From contig JBEIHC010000063.1 of NCBI GenBank assembly GCA_040381555.1, positions 1 to 16,321 of the forward strand: a stretch of DNA of 16,321 bases, in the 5' to 3' direction. Numbering within the stretch: the stretch's first letter is position 1; the number at the start of each line of letters is the position of its first letter. This DNA is from CANHCC01 sp040381555. Its GTDB lineage: Bacteria; Bacteroidota; Bacteroidia; J057; RFSG01. Below the pieces are notes generated by a model that searched no databases, was not told where the DNA came from, and was given only the letters and a program-made list of their open reading frames with translations. The translations under genes were made by a program, and so were the position numbers. Below, in pieces: positions 1 through 7,882 of the stretch.

Positions 1-35
1 AAAAGTGCGTCAGAATCAGAGAACATAATGTTGGA

Positions 36-77
36 CTAGGGTGCAGCACCGGATAAAAATCGGGTGCAGCACCCTAG
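36..77. promoter_or_regulatory. Paired dyad element, left copy (putative operator pair)
   Basis: Two 13-bp dyads, each GGGTGC-A-GCACCC in form, lie at 39-51 (one mismatch in the last base) and 62-74 (perfect). Their centres (45 and 68) are 23 bp apart. Together they also form a larger imperfect inverted repeat (36-52 against 61-77) around an AT-rich 8-nt spacer. There is no T-run after the stem on either strand, so a terminator is unlikely. The same pair with the same 23-bp spacing recurs at 1132-1167 in front of the HxlR gene. A minus-strand ATG at 24-26 opens a frame that leaves the window after 8 codons, so this could be the control region of a gene to the left. That is inference. Confidence 0.55.
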
Positions 78-82
78 TAAAT

Positions 83-616
83 TTACTTGGTGTTCAGTAA
101 GACATGCACTCGTTCAAAAGTGAGGGTATCTTCCCAGATTTCCGATTTGGAGTAGTTCTCGATTAACCATTTTTCCAATTCAGAAGCAGAAGCAATATTC
201 TCTGGTACTTTTTCATCAGAAAGTACTTTTAGCTCAAGATTTCCTGATTCATTAAATTCATACCCTAGGTACATAAATTCTTTATTGGAGTTCTTCTTAG
301 GGTTATACAGTAGCAGTAGATTTTTTCCTGCCACAGATAAAGGGTATCCTTTAAGCTTAAGTTTTGCAGGTCGATCTGATCTCAGAATATGAAATTGAGT
401 ATGAACGGAAAGCAGGTTGTTTCCGGTTTTCTTAAAAACCAATTCATCCTGAATTTTAGTTCCGGCTTCAATTTTGGTAGAATACCAGTTTCCATTCCAT
501 TGATTTTCATCCACCATCTGAGGTTCCCCTACTTTGAAAGTACTTGAATAAGGGCAAGCAATAAGCAGAAATAGGAAAGGTAATATTCCTAAAAAGATGT
601 TTTTTGATTGATTCAT
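83..616 (-). CDS. Small lipoprotein of unknown function
   Basis: 177 residues. The N-terminus is a hydrophobic stretch ending in a lipobox (Leu-Ile-Ala-Cys, Cys21), so the protein should be cleaved by signal peptidase II and anchored to a membrane. The mature part is soluble and rich in Lys, Glu and Asn, with alternating beta-like segments. It has no recognised catalytic motif and I do not recognise the family. The start lies 10 bp downstream of the HxlR-type regulator's stop on the same strand, so the two are probably co-transcribed and the lipoprotein may be the regulator's main target. No Shine-Dalgarno sequence is visible, as is usual in Bacteroidota. Confidence 0.75.
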   Translation of the reverse strand: MNQSKNIFLGILPFLFLLIACPYSSTFKVGEPQMVDENQWNGNWYSTKIEAGTKIQDELVFKKTGNNLLSVHTQFHILRSDRPAKLKLKGYPLSVAGKNLLLLYNPKKNSNKEFMYLGYEFNESGNLELKVLSDEKVPENIASASELEKWLIENYSKSEIWEDTLTFERVHVLLNTK

Positions 617-626
617 AATGAATTGG

Positions 627-1100
627 CTAAAATAAAGTCAGAATATTAGAAGGTTGGGGAGGCGGAGTTTTGGGTACTTTCTTTTTGGGAGAAACCTCAG
701 GGATACCCGATTCAATGCTGAATCTTCTTTGGCGCCCCCACTTATCCATTGCAATAAGAACTGGTTTAAGAGATTGCCCTCTGGAGGTGATTGCGTATCG
801 AACGCGGGTGGGAATTCCCTTGATTGCTTCGCGCGTAACGAAGTCCATTTTTTCCAATTCTTTTAATTGGAGGCTAAGCGCACGCTTGGTAATACTGGGA
901 ATTTGGTGCTGCAGTTCGAGGAAAAAATGGTCTTTTTGAAGCAAGGCCCAAAGAATTTCAGGTCTCCATCTGTACCCAATAATTTCTGAGGTATAATTAA
1001 TATCCTGTCTAGGTATAACAGATATACTTTTTTCAGGAACAGGTAGATTCTCACCAACAAGGTCATTCACATCAATTGCGGTCTGGCCATTTTCAGTCAT
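627..1100 (-). CDS. HxlR-family winged helix-turn-helix transcriptional regulator
   Basis: With the start chosen here the protein has 157 residues. Residues ~39-124 match the HxlR winged-helix pattern: an IGYRWRPEILWALL segment, the recognition-helix region with ITKRALSLQLKELE, and the wing with GIPTRVRYAIT, ending near a conserved Trp-Gly. The tail is rich in Lys and Pro. With this start there is no Cys, so the thiol-sensing mode of some HxlR proteins is not available. The frame stays open upstream to an ATG at 1223. That extension would be encoded by a 42-bp palindrome and by the hppA promoter, while a perfect -7 element lies 5 bp before the ATG at 1100, so I prefer 1100. It probably controls itself and the lipoprotein gene. 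The ligand is unknown. Confidence 0.8.
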   Translation of the reverse strand: MTENGQTAIDVNDLVGENLPVPEKSISVIPRQDINYTSEIIGYRWRPEILWALLQKDHFFLELQHQIPSITKRALSLQLKELEKMDFVTREAIKGIPTRVRYAITSRGQSLKPVLIAMDKWGRQRRFSIESGIPEVSPKKKVPKTPPPQPSNILTLF

Positions 1101-1105
1101 GGGTA

Positions 1106-1113
1106 CAAATATA
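1106..1113 (-). promoter_or_regulatory. -7 promoter element of the HxlR-type gene
   Basis: On the minus strand this reads TATATTTG, an exact match to the Bacteroidota -7 consensus TAnnTTTG, 5 bp before the ATG at 1100. This implies a very short leader or none. No TTG is found at the expected -33 distance. That place is taken by the dyad centred at 1138, which suggests that the binding protein controls promoter access. Confidence 0.55.
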
Positions 1114-1128
1114 CAACTCATTGAGGAA

Positions 1129-1170
1129 ATCGGGTGCAGCATCCAATTGTAATTGGGTGCTGCACCCGAT
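1129..1170. promoter_or_regulatory. 42-bp palindrome with paired dyads between divergent promoters
   Basis: The arms 1129-1148 and 1151-1170 are reverse complements over 20 bp with one mismatch (position 1142) and a 2-bp centre. Each arm carries one dyad of the form GGGTGC-W-GCACCC, at 1132-1144 and 1155-1167, with centres 23 bp apart. The proximal dyad covers the expected -33 region of the HxlR-type gene. The distal one ends 17 bp before the -33 element of hppA. The likely role is an operator, probably for the adjacent HxlR-type protein, since autoregulation from divergent intergenic regions is common for that family. Binding itself is inferred. Confidence 0.65.
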
Positions 1171-1184
1171 TTTCGAGTAAGAAG

Positions 1185-1215
1185 TTGGTACAATTCAGCA
1201 ATCCTGCTAATTTTG
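1185..1215 (+). promoter_or_regulatory. Promoter of hppA
   Basis: A -33 TTG at 1185-1187 and an exact -7 TAATTTTG at 1208-1215, separated by 20 bp, fit the Bacteroidota sigma-A consensus. The expected transcript starts near 1220, leaving a leader of roughly 25-30 nt before the ATG at 1248. Confidence 0.7.
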
Positions 1216-1247
1216 CCCTTCAATTTTGATACAACTAATCTAAGATT

Positions 1248-3464
1248 ATGAATTCTATTATCTATCTGGTACCCGCCATGGGTATCGTAGGCTTGGTAGC
1301 GATGGCCATTAAAGGAGCCTGGGTCACTCGTCAGGAATCTGGGGATGCGACCATGACGGAACTCGCTGGTTACATTGCCAAAGGCGCCATGGCATTTTTG
1401 CAGGCAGAATGGAAAATACTTTCCTATTTCGTGGTGATTGCTGCTGTGTTGTTGGCTTGGTCTGGCACTCTAGTTGAAAACTCCAGTCCTGTTATTGCTA
1501 TTTCGTTTATCCTTGGAGCTGTTCTTTCTGCTCTTGCTGGATATATCGGGATGAATATCGCCACTAAGGCGAATGTGAGAACTACTCAGGCTGCGCGCAC
1601 GAGTTTGGCTAAAGCCTTGTCCGTTTCTTTTACTGGCGGATCCGTTATGGGTTTGGGCGTTGCTGGCCTTGCCGTTTTGGGTCTAGGTTCCTTATTTATT
1701 GTGTTCTACACAATGTTTGTGGGAGATGCGGGTGTAGCAAACAAAACCGGGATGATTACCGCCTTAGAGGTCTTAGCAGGATTTTCCTTAGGGGCTGAAT
1801 CCATTGCTCTCTTTGCGCGTGTAGGAGGAGGAATTTACACCAAGGCTGCCGATGTGGGTGCTGACTTAGTAGGAAAAGTAGAGGCTGGCATTCCTGAGGA
1901 TGATGTTCGTAATCCTGCAACAATTGCCGATAATGTCGGCGACAATGTAGGAGATGTGGCAGGTATGGGCGCTGACTTATTTGGTTCCTATGTTGCGACA
2001 ATTCTTGCTACCATGGTATTAGGTCAAGAAATTAAATCTGACGATAATTTTGGAGGTATTGCCCCTATTTTATTACCGATGATCTTAGCTGGACTGGGAA
2101 TTCTTTTCTCTATCGCAGGTATGATTTTCGTAAAAGTTAAAGATGATAATGGAGATGTGCAGGGTGCTTTGAATTTAGGCAACTGGTCTTCTATCATTTT
2201 TACGGGAATCGCATCCTTCTTTTTAGTGGATTATTTACTTCCTGAATCCATGGAAATCAGAGGATATGCTTTCACCAAAATGCAGGTCTTTTATTCAATA
2301 ATTCTGGGTTTGGTCGTAGGTACATTAATGAGTATCATCACGGAATACTACACAGCTATGGGCAAGAGACCGGTAATGTCTATTGTCCGTCAGTCTGCTA
2401 CTGGGCATGCTACCAATATTATCGGCGGCTTGTCTGTAGGAATGGAATCAACTGTACTGCCAACATTAGTTTTGGCTGCTGGTATTTATGGTTCTTATGA
2501 ATTAGCAGGATTATACGGTGTAGCCATTGCGGCAGCAGGTATGATGGCAACTACGGCCATGCAATTAGCGATTGATGCCTTTGGGCCTATTGCCGATAAT
2601 GCAGGTGGTATTGCTGAGATGAGTCAGTTGCCTGAAGAAGTTCGGGGTCGCACCGATAAATTAGATGCTGTTGGAAATACTACTGCTGCTACTGGAAAAG
2701 GGTTCGCCATTGCCTCTGCAGCCTTGACTTCCTTAGCCTTATTTGCTGCCTTCGTTGGAATTGCCGGTATTGATGGAATTGACATTTTCAAAGCGAATGT
2801 TCTTGCTGGTTTGTTTGTTGGGGGAATGATTCCCTTTATCTTCTCTTCTCTGGCTATAGCCGCCGTAGGCCGTGCAGCAATGGACATGGTGAATGAAGTG
2901 CGCCGTCAATTCCGTGAGATTCCAGGAATTATGGAATACAAAGCAAAACCGGAGTATGAAAAATGTGTCGCGATTTCAACACAGGCTTCCATTCGGGAAA
3001 TGATGTTACCAGGAGCCATTGCTTTAATTGTTCCGGTTATCGTTGGCTTTGCATTTGGTCCGGAAGTATTAGGAGGCCTGCTGGCAGGTGTAACCGTATC
3101 AGGTGTTTTGATGGGAATGTTCCAATCCAATGCAGGTGGTGCTTGGGATAACGCAAAGAAATCCTTTGAAAAAGGGGTAGAAATCAACGGAGAGATTTAC
3201 TATAAAAAATCAGAACCTCACAAGGCTTCCGTAACAGGAGATACTGTAGGCGATCCATTCAAAGATACTTCTGGACCCTCTATGAATATTCTGATTAAAT
3301 TGATGTCCATTGTATCCTTAGTAATCGCTCCTCATATTGCGGTTACAGGAGGTCATTCCTCCCATACTCCAGAGCCTGCTCCAGTTGTAGCACCTGTTGT
3401 TTCGGAGCCAGCAGTAAGCCCAGTAGCTCCTGCACCGGAAGAGGTAATCGAGTATCGGAAATAA
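1248..3464 (+). CDS. hppA: K+-dependent membrane-bound pyrophosphatase, probably H+-translocating
   Basis: Integral inner-membrane pump (738 residues, many hydrophobic segments) that couples PPi hydrolysis to ion export. Signature blocks are present: DVGADLVGKVE at 202-212, DNVGDNVGD at 228-236, DNAGG at 450-454, GGAWDNAKK near 630-638 and the final DTVGDPFKD at 665-673. In GNTTAATGKG (476-485) Ala480 stands where K+-independent enzymes have Lys, so K+ dependence is expected. By motif alignment the gate glutamate is absent at both usual helix-6 positions (Gly246 and Ala250, counted from Asp243). Glu184, seven residues before Arg191 in helix 5, sits where the Flavobacterium-type H+ pumps carry it, so H+ transport is the best inference. 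The C-terminus adds about 38 residues rich in Pro, Ala and Val. It has its own promoter and terminator. Confidence 0.95.
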   Translation: MNSIIYLVPAMGIVGLVAMAIKGAWVTRQESGDATMTELAGYIAKGAMAFLQAEWKILSYFVVIAAVLLAWSGTLVENSSPVIAISFILGAVLSALAGYIGMNIATKANVRTTQAARTSLAKALSVSFTGGSVMGLGVAGLAVLGLGSLFIVFYTMFVGDAGVANKTGMITALEVLAGFSLGAESIALFARVGGGIYTKAADVGADLVGKVEAGIPEDDVRNPATIADNVGDNVGDVAGMGADLFGSYVATILATMVLGQEIKSDDNFGGIAPILLPMILAGLGILFSIAGMIFVKVKDDNGDVQGALNLGNWSSIIFTGIASFFLVDYLLPESMEIRGYAFTKMQVFYSIILGLVVGTLMSIITEYYTAMGKRPVMSIVRQSATGHATNIIGGLSVGMESTVLPTLVLAAGIYGSYELAGLYGVAIAAAGMMATTAMQLAIDAFGPIADNAGGIAEMSQLPEEVRGRTDKLDAVGNTTAATGKGFAIASAALTSLALFAAFVGIAGIDGIDIFKANVLAGLFVGGMIPFIFSSLAIAAVGRAAMDMVNEVRRQFREIPGIMEYKAKPEYEKCVAISTQASIREMMLPGAIALIVPVIVGFAFGPEVLGGLLAGVTVSGVLMGMFQSNAGGAWDNAKKSFEKGVEINGEIYYKKSEPHKASVTGDTVGDPFKDTSGPSMNILIKLMSIVSLVIAPHIAVTGGHSSHTPEPAPVVAPVVSEPAVSPVAPAPEEVIEYRK

Positions 3465-3490
3465 TTACTCTGTAACTTTATTTATCATTG

Positions 3491-3522
3491 AAAGCCACCT
3501 GAATTCATCGGGTGGCTTTTTT
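3491..3522 (+). terminator. Rho-independent terminator of hppA
   Basis: A perfect 9-bp stem, AAAGCCACC (3491-3499) with GGTGGCTTT (3511-3519), and an 11-nt loop, followed by a T-rich run, 26 bp after the hppA stop. Confidence 0.85.
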
Positions 3523-3523
3523 A

Positions 3524-3803
3524 TTTTCTGAATGATAAGCCTGTTTAAGATTAAGTCTGTTTACTTTGGCATAAATGACCTGAACCATCTGTTGCGCATG
3601 TTACGCTCCAAATGAATCTATGATTTTCATAATTCAAGAGAATTCGATACACACTAGATTGTATGGAATCTTGGGGAGTCAACCCCAGTAAGGATTACTG
3701 AAAAACATAAAAATAAAAAATACATCCATTTTCATAAAGCAAGAGGTTCGTATTCAGACATCTTTAAAAAGTATTTCTCCCTATTTTTATTTAACTTTAC
3801 TCT
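3524..3803. other. Gene-free stretch before the lipoprotein gene
   Basis: AT-rich DNA with no convincing gene. It contains a small hairpin without a T-run (TGGGG at 3672-3676 against CCCCA at 3683-3687). A near-consensus -7 element, TAACTTTA (3792-3799, one mismatch), lies 4 bp before the ATG at 3804 and may serve the next two genes. No -33 TTG is seen at the right distance. Nothing else is recognisable. Confidence 0.4.
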
Positions 3804-4229
3804 ATGATAAGGTTTGGGATAATATTGATTGGTATTGCGATTCTGCTCAGTTGTAAGTCAAAACAATCCACCCATAAATCCTTCTCCTCCCCCCAATTAC
3901 TTTCCGCTACAAAAGAACTCTGGTCAGCCGGTCATCGGTCGGGAGGAAGAGGAGTGGAGTTTGAGATAATTTTAAAAATAGACTTGAAAAATGAATATCT
4001 CTGGCAGGGGTTGATTGCGTCAGATCGCTCCCTGGAAATTGGAAAGATTTCTATTTCAGGAGACACCTGCGTAGTAAAAGCGGGCTGGCTATCAAACACA
4101 GATGAAAAATATGTGTCTGAAGGAGTACCTGAATTTACTCAAGCCCAATTAAAATTTCAACAAAACGGAAAATCAGTAATACTCGATATTCCTGAATTCA
4201 ACACAATCACCAGCAAACCCAGACCCTAA
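3804..4229 (+). CDS. Small lipoprotein of unknown function
   Basis: 141 residues. A hydrophobic N-terminus ends in a lipobox, Leu-Leu-Ser-Cys with Cys17 as the lipidated residue, followed by a Lys-rich linker. The mature domain (~residues 34-137) contains a Gly-rich turn (SGGRGVEFEI) followed by beta-like strands and reads as a compact all-beta fold. I have seen similar small lipoproteins in Bacteroidota but know no function. The stop is 3 nt before the start of the large BNR-repeat secreted protein, so the two very likely form an operon. It could assist the partner at the cell surface, which is inference from position only. Confidence 0.75.
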   Translation: MIRFGIILIGIAILLSCKSKQSTHKSFSSPQLLSATKELWSAGHRSGGRGVEFEIILKIDLKNEYLWQGLIASDRSLEIGKISISGDTCVVKAGWLSNTDEKYVSEGVPEFTQAQLKFQQNGKSVILDIPEFNTITSKPRP

Positions 4230-4232
4230 TTT

Positions 4233-7200
4233 ATGCAGTTCTCATTGTTATCCCTGCGCATTATTTTTCTCTCCACCCTACTCTGTTTTGCCTTCCATTC
4301 CACCCTATCAGCGCAAGCTTGGTTGGATGGATTAACAAAATCCGAACAACAGGATTTTTATGCCATACAGCGAAATTTCAATTCATACTGGCAGAATCGT
4401 AAACCTCAAAAAGGTCAAGGATATAAACCTTATAAAAGATGGGAATGGTTCTGGGCATCTAGGGTAGATAAACAAGGGCACTTTCCAAAACCGGCTGCGA
4501 GATGGGATGCCCATCAATACAGTGTTCGCAACCTAAGTCCTGCTCATACCACCTATCGGAGAAATGACCATTCATCCAATACATCAGAAACCAACTTTGC
4601 CACCCAAGCAGCGAGTTGGACTTGCCTAGGACCCTTCACTTCTCCCGGAGGATATACAGGAAATGGGAGATTAAACAGCATAGGATTTCATCCCACACAA
4701 GTCGGAAACTATTATGTAGGTGCACCTGCAGGGGGATTATGGCACACAACAGATGATGGACAAACTTGGACGACTACTACGGATTTATTACCCTCTCTTG
4801 GAGTTTCAGCAATTGTGGTGGACTGGAGCAACCCTCAGGTAGTTTATTTAGGAAGTGGAGATGGAGATGGGAGTGATACTCAAAGTTTAGGCGTATTGAA
4901 ATCAACAGATGGAGGATTGACTTGGAGTACAACAGGATTGAGTTGGACACCCAGTCAATTTTATCAAGTCAACAGAATGATTCAGGACCCGGTAAATCCG
5001 AATATATTGATGGCTGCAACGAATGATGGCACCTATCGCACAACAGATGGCGGAAATAACTGGACTCAATCCGATGCCACGGCAGTGAGAGATATAGAGA
5101 TGAAACCGGGCGACCCCAATACCTGGTATGTTGCCTCTTATAGAAACAGTTCAGATGTAGAAGTACTGAGAACCACAAATGCAGGTGCAAGCTGGTCTGT
5201 GGTGTACACAAATTCTAATTCCAACCGAATCAACATAGCCGTAACGCCTGACAATCCCAATTTAGTGGCCTTATTATCCTCAGAAGACGGGAGTAATGGA
5301 TTAGATGGACTATTTAAGTCAACCAATTCAGGTGCTTCGGGTAGTTTCACCCAAGTATTTTCCGGAACTACTGCTAATATTTTGGACTACACAGATGATG
5401 GTTCTGGAAGTGGGGGGCAAGGCTGGTATGATTTATCCTTTGAGATAGATCCAAATAATGAAAACAACTGGTATTCAGGAGGAGTAAATATTTGGAAATC
5501 AACAGACGCAGGACAGAGTTGGAATTGCAAAACGATGTGGTACAATTTCCAGGGCTTAGCGGAGGTACATGCAGATCAGCATTTTTTCAGTATACAACCC
5601 AATCGTCCCAATCATTTATTTGCCTGTAATGATGGGGGGCTTTTTGTAACAACGGATGGAGGAGATAATTGGGCAGAGATCACCCATCTTCAACAAGGGC
5701 CTGTGATTGGCCAATACTATCGAATTAGTAACCATTTTTATAATGAACATGAGGTTTTGGGCGGATTGCAAGATAACGGCAGTAAACTGTTACGCAATGG
5801 CACTTGGATAGAAGCCACGGGAGGAGATGGAATGGAGTGTATTATTGACCCGGTAGATACTTTGATTATGTATGGATCCTATACCAATGGTTCTATTTCC
5901 AGGTCCAATGATGGGGGTCAAAGTTTCAGTACCTACATTGCGGGGAATCTACCTAATCCAGATAACGGGGCCTGGGTAACGCCGTATTGTTTAGATCCGG
6001 ATGACCATAACACCATTTATATTGCGTATGATGAGGTGTATAAATCTACAGACAACGGAGATAATTTCACTACTATTTCAACTGGTATTCCCACAGGAAC
6101 GGCCATGCAGTATTTGGAAGTATGTCAGGCTAATTCTAATCGAATATACACCGGCACTCATAACGATGTCTACCGCACCCTGAATGGGGGAGCTTCTTGG
6201 ACAAACATTACTCCCAGCACCCATGTTGGAAGTTTTACCTATATGACTTCAGATCCCTTGAATGCAGATAGAATTTGGCTGGCGAATTCCTCCTATTCAA
6301 GTTCTATACAAGTTTATTATTCATCGAATGGGGGAACTACTTGGAATGATTATTCAGGGAGTCTACCGGATGTTGCAGTTAATACTATTATTTATCAAAA
6401 TGGTACAGATGATGGCTTATATATAGGCACCGATATCGGAGTGTACTATACAGACAATAGCATGACAGATTGGGTGTACTATAACTCAGGCTTACCTGTA
6501 GTGGTCGTTTCAGAATTGGAGATTCACTATTCGAGTGGGAAATTAAGAGCTGCCACCTATGGAAGAGGGGTTTGGGAAAGTCCTTTATATGTAAGTAATC
6601 TACCGGGCGCTCCGGCGGCAGGATTTTCTTCTTCTGCCACTACAGTATGTGCTGGGTATGCCGTGAACTTTACCGATCAATCTTTAGGTAATCCAGTATC
6701 TTGGCATTGGACATTCCCCGGAGCTACTCCTTCTACTTCCACACTTCAAAACCCTATGGTTTCGTACCAGACTCCCGGAACCTATAATGTTTCCTTGGTT
6801 GTTTCGAATCCAAATGGAACTTCTTATGTAGCGGCAAGTTCTTATATAATCGTACAGTTTACCCCTACCTCAGCGGCTATTTATACGGGCAATCCTTGCA
6901 TGGGAGATTCTATCCAGTTAATAGGCGGCACTCTTTCTGGAGCCACTTATTCATGGAGTGGACCAAGTGGATTTAATTCTAATCAAAGTAGTGTGTCTTT
7001 AACTGGCTTAACCTTAAATCAAACGGGGGTTTATAGTTTTGTGATATCCTATCAAGGCTGCCTGTCTTTACCCGCATTAGTGAATTTGACAGTAGTACCC
7101 TACCCTGCAGCTCCGATCAATGTTGCGAGTAATAGTCCTTTGTGCTTGCCGGCGGCCTTGCAATTAAGTTGTGCATTTAGTGGGGGCGGAAATGCCGTTT

Positions 7201-7823
7201 GGACTGGACCAAGCGGATTCAATTCAACTACTCAAAATCCGACAGTTTCAAATCCAAGTAGTGGAACCTATTCTGTTTATGTCAGTAACTTAGGCTGTGG
7301 TTCTCCTATAGTTCAGTTGGGTGTAGTTGTATTTCCCCAACCTGCAAAGCCTGTCATTACTCAACTGGGAAATATCCTCTCCTCTTCGGGAATTTCCGGT
7401 AACCAATGGTATCGCAATGGCATATTATTACCAGGAGAAACCAATCAGGCAATAGATTGTAGTTTGTATGGAAGTGGGGATTACACCGTAAAAGTAACAG
7501 ATGGGAATAATTGCCCTTCCGAAGTTTCGGACAAGGTAACACTTGTATTTGCCTTGACAGATCCGGAGGTCGCCGCATCCGGATTTGAAATTCGTCCCAA
7601 TCCATTTCAAAATTATTTTGAGATTCATTCAATAGGAGAGTCGCCTATGATTCTGAAATCTATAGAGATACTGGATGTTAGGGGAAGAAGGGTCTTGTTA
7701 ATGCCATCCATTCTGCAGGCTCAGGTTGGCGTTTCCACAGAAAGCTTTATTCCAGGTATTTACCTTCTGGTTGTAGAATCGGCGGAAGGGAAGAAAGAAA
7801 TTTACAGACTTATTAGAGAATAA
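4233..7823 (+). CDS. Secreted sortilin/BNR-repeat protein with PKD, Ig-like modules and T9SS type A sorting domain
   Basis: 1196 residues. Signal peptide ~1-28 (ends LSAQA). An aromatic- and basic-rich linker (30-110) typical of this class precedes a beta-propeller region (~130-785). About eleven Asp-box-like repeats are visible, e.g. TTDDGQTW 172-179, KSTDGGLTW 223-231, RTTDGGNNW 269-277, KSTDAGQSW 422-430, VTTDGGDNW 472-480, KSTDNGDNF 604-612 and RTLNGGASW 648-656. Then come a PKD domain (~793-875), two Ig-like modules with WSGPSGF/WTGPSGF cores (~876-1035), a third shorter one (~1036-1106) and a C-terminal domain (~1117-1196) starting IRPNPF and ending in the usual strand-rich pattern. Such domains direct export through the type IX system and surface attachment or release. 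Known members are adhesins, or hydrolases in other cases; no catalytic residues are evident here. Confidence 0.9.
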   Translation: MQFSLLSLRIIFLSTLLCFAFHSTLSAQAWLDGLTKSEQQDFYAIQRNFNSYWQNRKPQKGQGYKPYKRWEWFWASRVDKQGHFPKPAARWDAHQYSVRNLSPAHTTYRRNDHSSNTSETNFATQAASWTCLGPFTSPGGYTGNGRLNSIGFHPTQVGNYYVGAPAGGLWHTTDDGQTWTTTTDLLPSLGVSAIVVDWSNPQVVYLGSGDGDGSDTQSLGVLKSTDGGLTWSTTGLSWTPSQFYQVNRMIQDPVNPNILMAATNDGTYRTTDGGNNWTQSDATAVRDIEMKPGDPNTWYVASYRNSSDVEVLRTTNAGASWSVVYTNSNSNRINIAVTPDNPNLVALLSSEDGSNGLDGLFKSTNSGASGSFTQVFSGTTANILDYTDDGSGSGGQGWYDLSFEIDPNNENNWYSGGVNIWKSTDAGQSWNCKTMWYNFQGLAEVHADQHFFSIQPNRPNHLFACNDGGLFVTTDGGDNWAEITHLQQGPVIGQYYRISNHFYNEHEVLGGLQDNGSKLLRNGTWIEATGGDGMECIIDPVDTLIMYGSYTNGSISRSNDGGQSFSTYIAGNLPNPDNGAWVTPYCLDPDDHNTIYIAYDEVYKSTDNGDNFTTISTGIPTGTAMQYLEVCQANSNRIYTGTHNDVYRTLNGGASWTNITPSTHVGSFTYMTSDPLNADRIWLANSSYSSSIQVYYSSNGGTTWNDYSGSLPDVAVNTIIYQNGTDDGLYIGTDIGVYYTDNSMTDWVYYNSGLPVVVVSELEIHYSSGKLRAATYGRGVWESPLYVSNLPGAPAAGFSSSATTVCAGYAVNFTDQSLGNPVSWHWTFPGATPSTSTLQNPMVSYQTPGTYNVSLVVSNPNGTSYVAASSYIIVQFTPTSAAIYTGNPCMGDSIQLIGGTLSGATYSWSGPSGFNSNQSSVSLTGLTLNQTGVYSFVISYQGCLSLPALVNLTVVPYPAAPINVASNSPLCLPAALQLSCAFSGGGNAVWTGPSGFNSTTQNPTVSNPSSGTYSVYVSNLGCGSPIVQLGVVVFPQPAKPVITQLGNILSSSGISGNQWYRNGILLPGETNQAIDCSLYGSGDYTVKVTDGNNCPSEVSDKVTLVFALTDPEVAASGFEIRPNPFQNYFEIHSIGESPMILKSIEILDVRGRRVLLMPSILQAQVGVSTESFIPGIYLLVVESAEGKKEIYRLIRE

Positions 7824-7875
7824 GGTTTGCTGTAAGCCGAAGTTTGCTGCACAAGCTGAAGTTTGCTGCAATCTG
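7822..7875 (+). repeat. Three tandem imperfect copies of an AAGTTTGCTG unit
   Basis: Copies at 7822-7839, 7840-7858 and 7859-7875 share the core AAG(G)TTTGCTG followed by a variable 7-9 nt ending in a CCG/CTG. They lie directly after the stop of the BNR protein and before the tRNA-Cys terminator. No function is known. A local duplication is the simplest reading. Confidence 0.6.
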
Positions 7876-7882
7876 AAGAAGC

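Noticed and set aside
1..26. Minus-strand frame from an ATG at 24-26 running off the left edge
   Set aside because: Only 8 codons are visible and there is no consensus -7 element before it. Noted with the left dyad pair but not called as a gene.
36..77. Terminator for the lipoprotein gene
   Set aside because: The inverted repeat has no T-run on either side, and its exact twin lies in a promoter region.
1756..3187. Long open frames opposite hppA
   Set aside because: They are antisense shadows of a strongly conserved gene; their translations are low-complexity and have no start signals.
3532..3615. 27-codon plus-strand ORF in the gap after hppA
   Set aside because: It lies just behind the hppA terminator with no good promoter. 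The peptide is basic and unremarkable, and its length is expected by chance.
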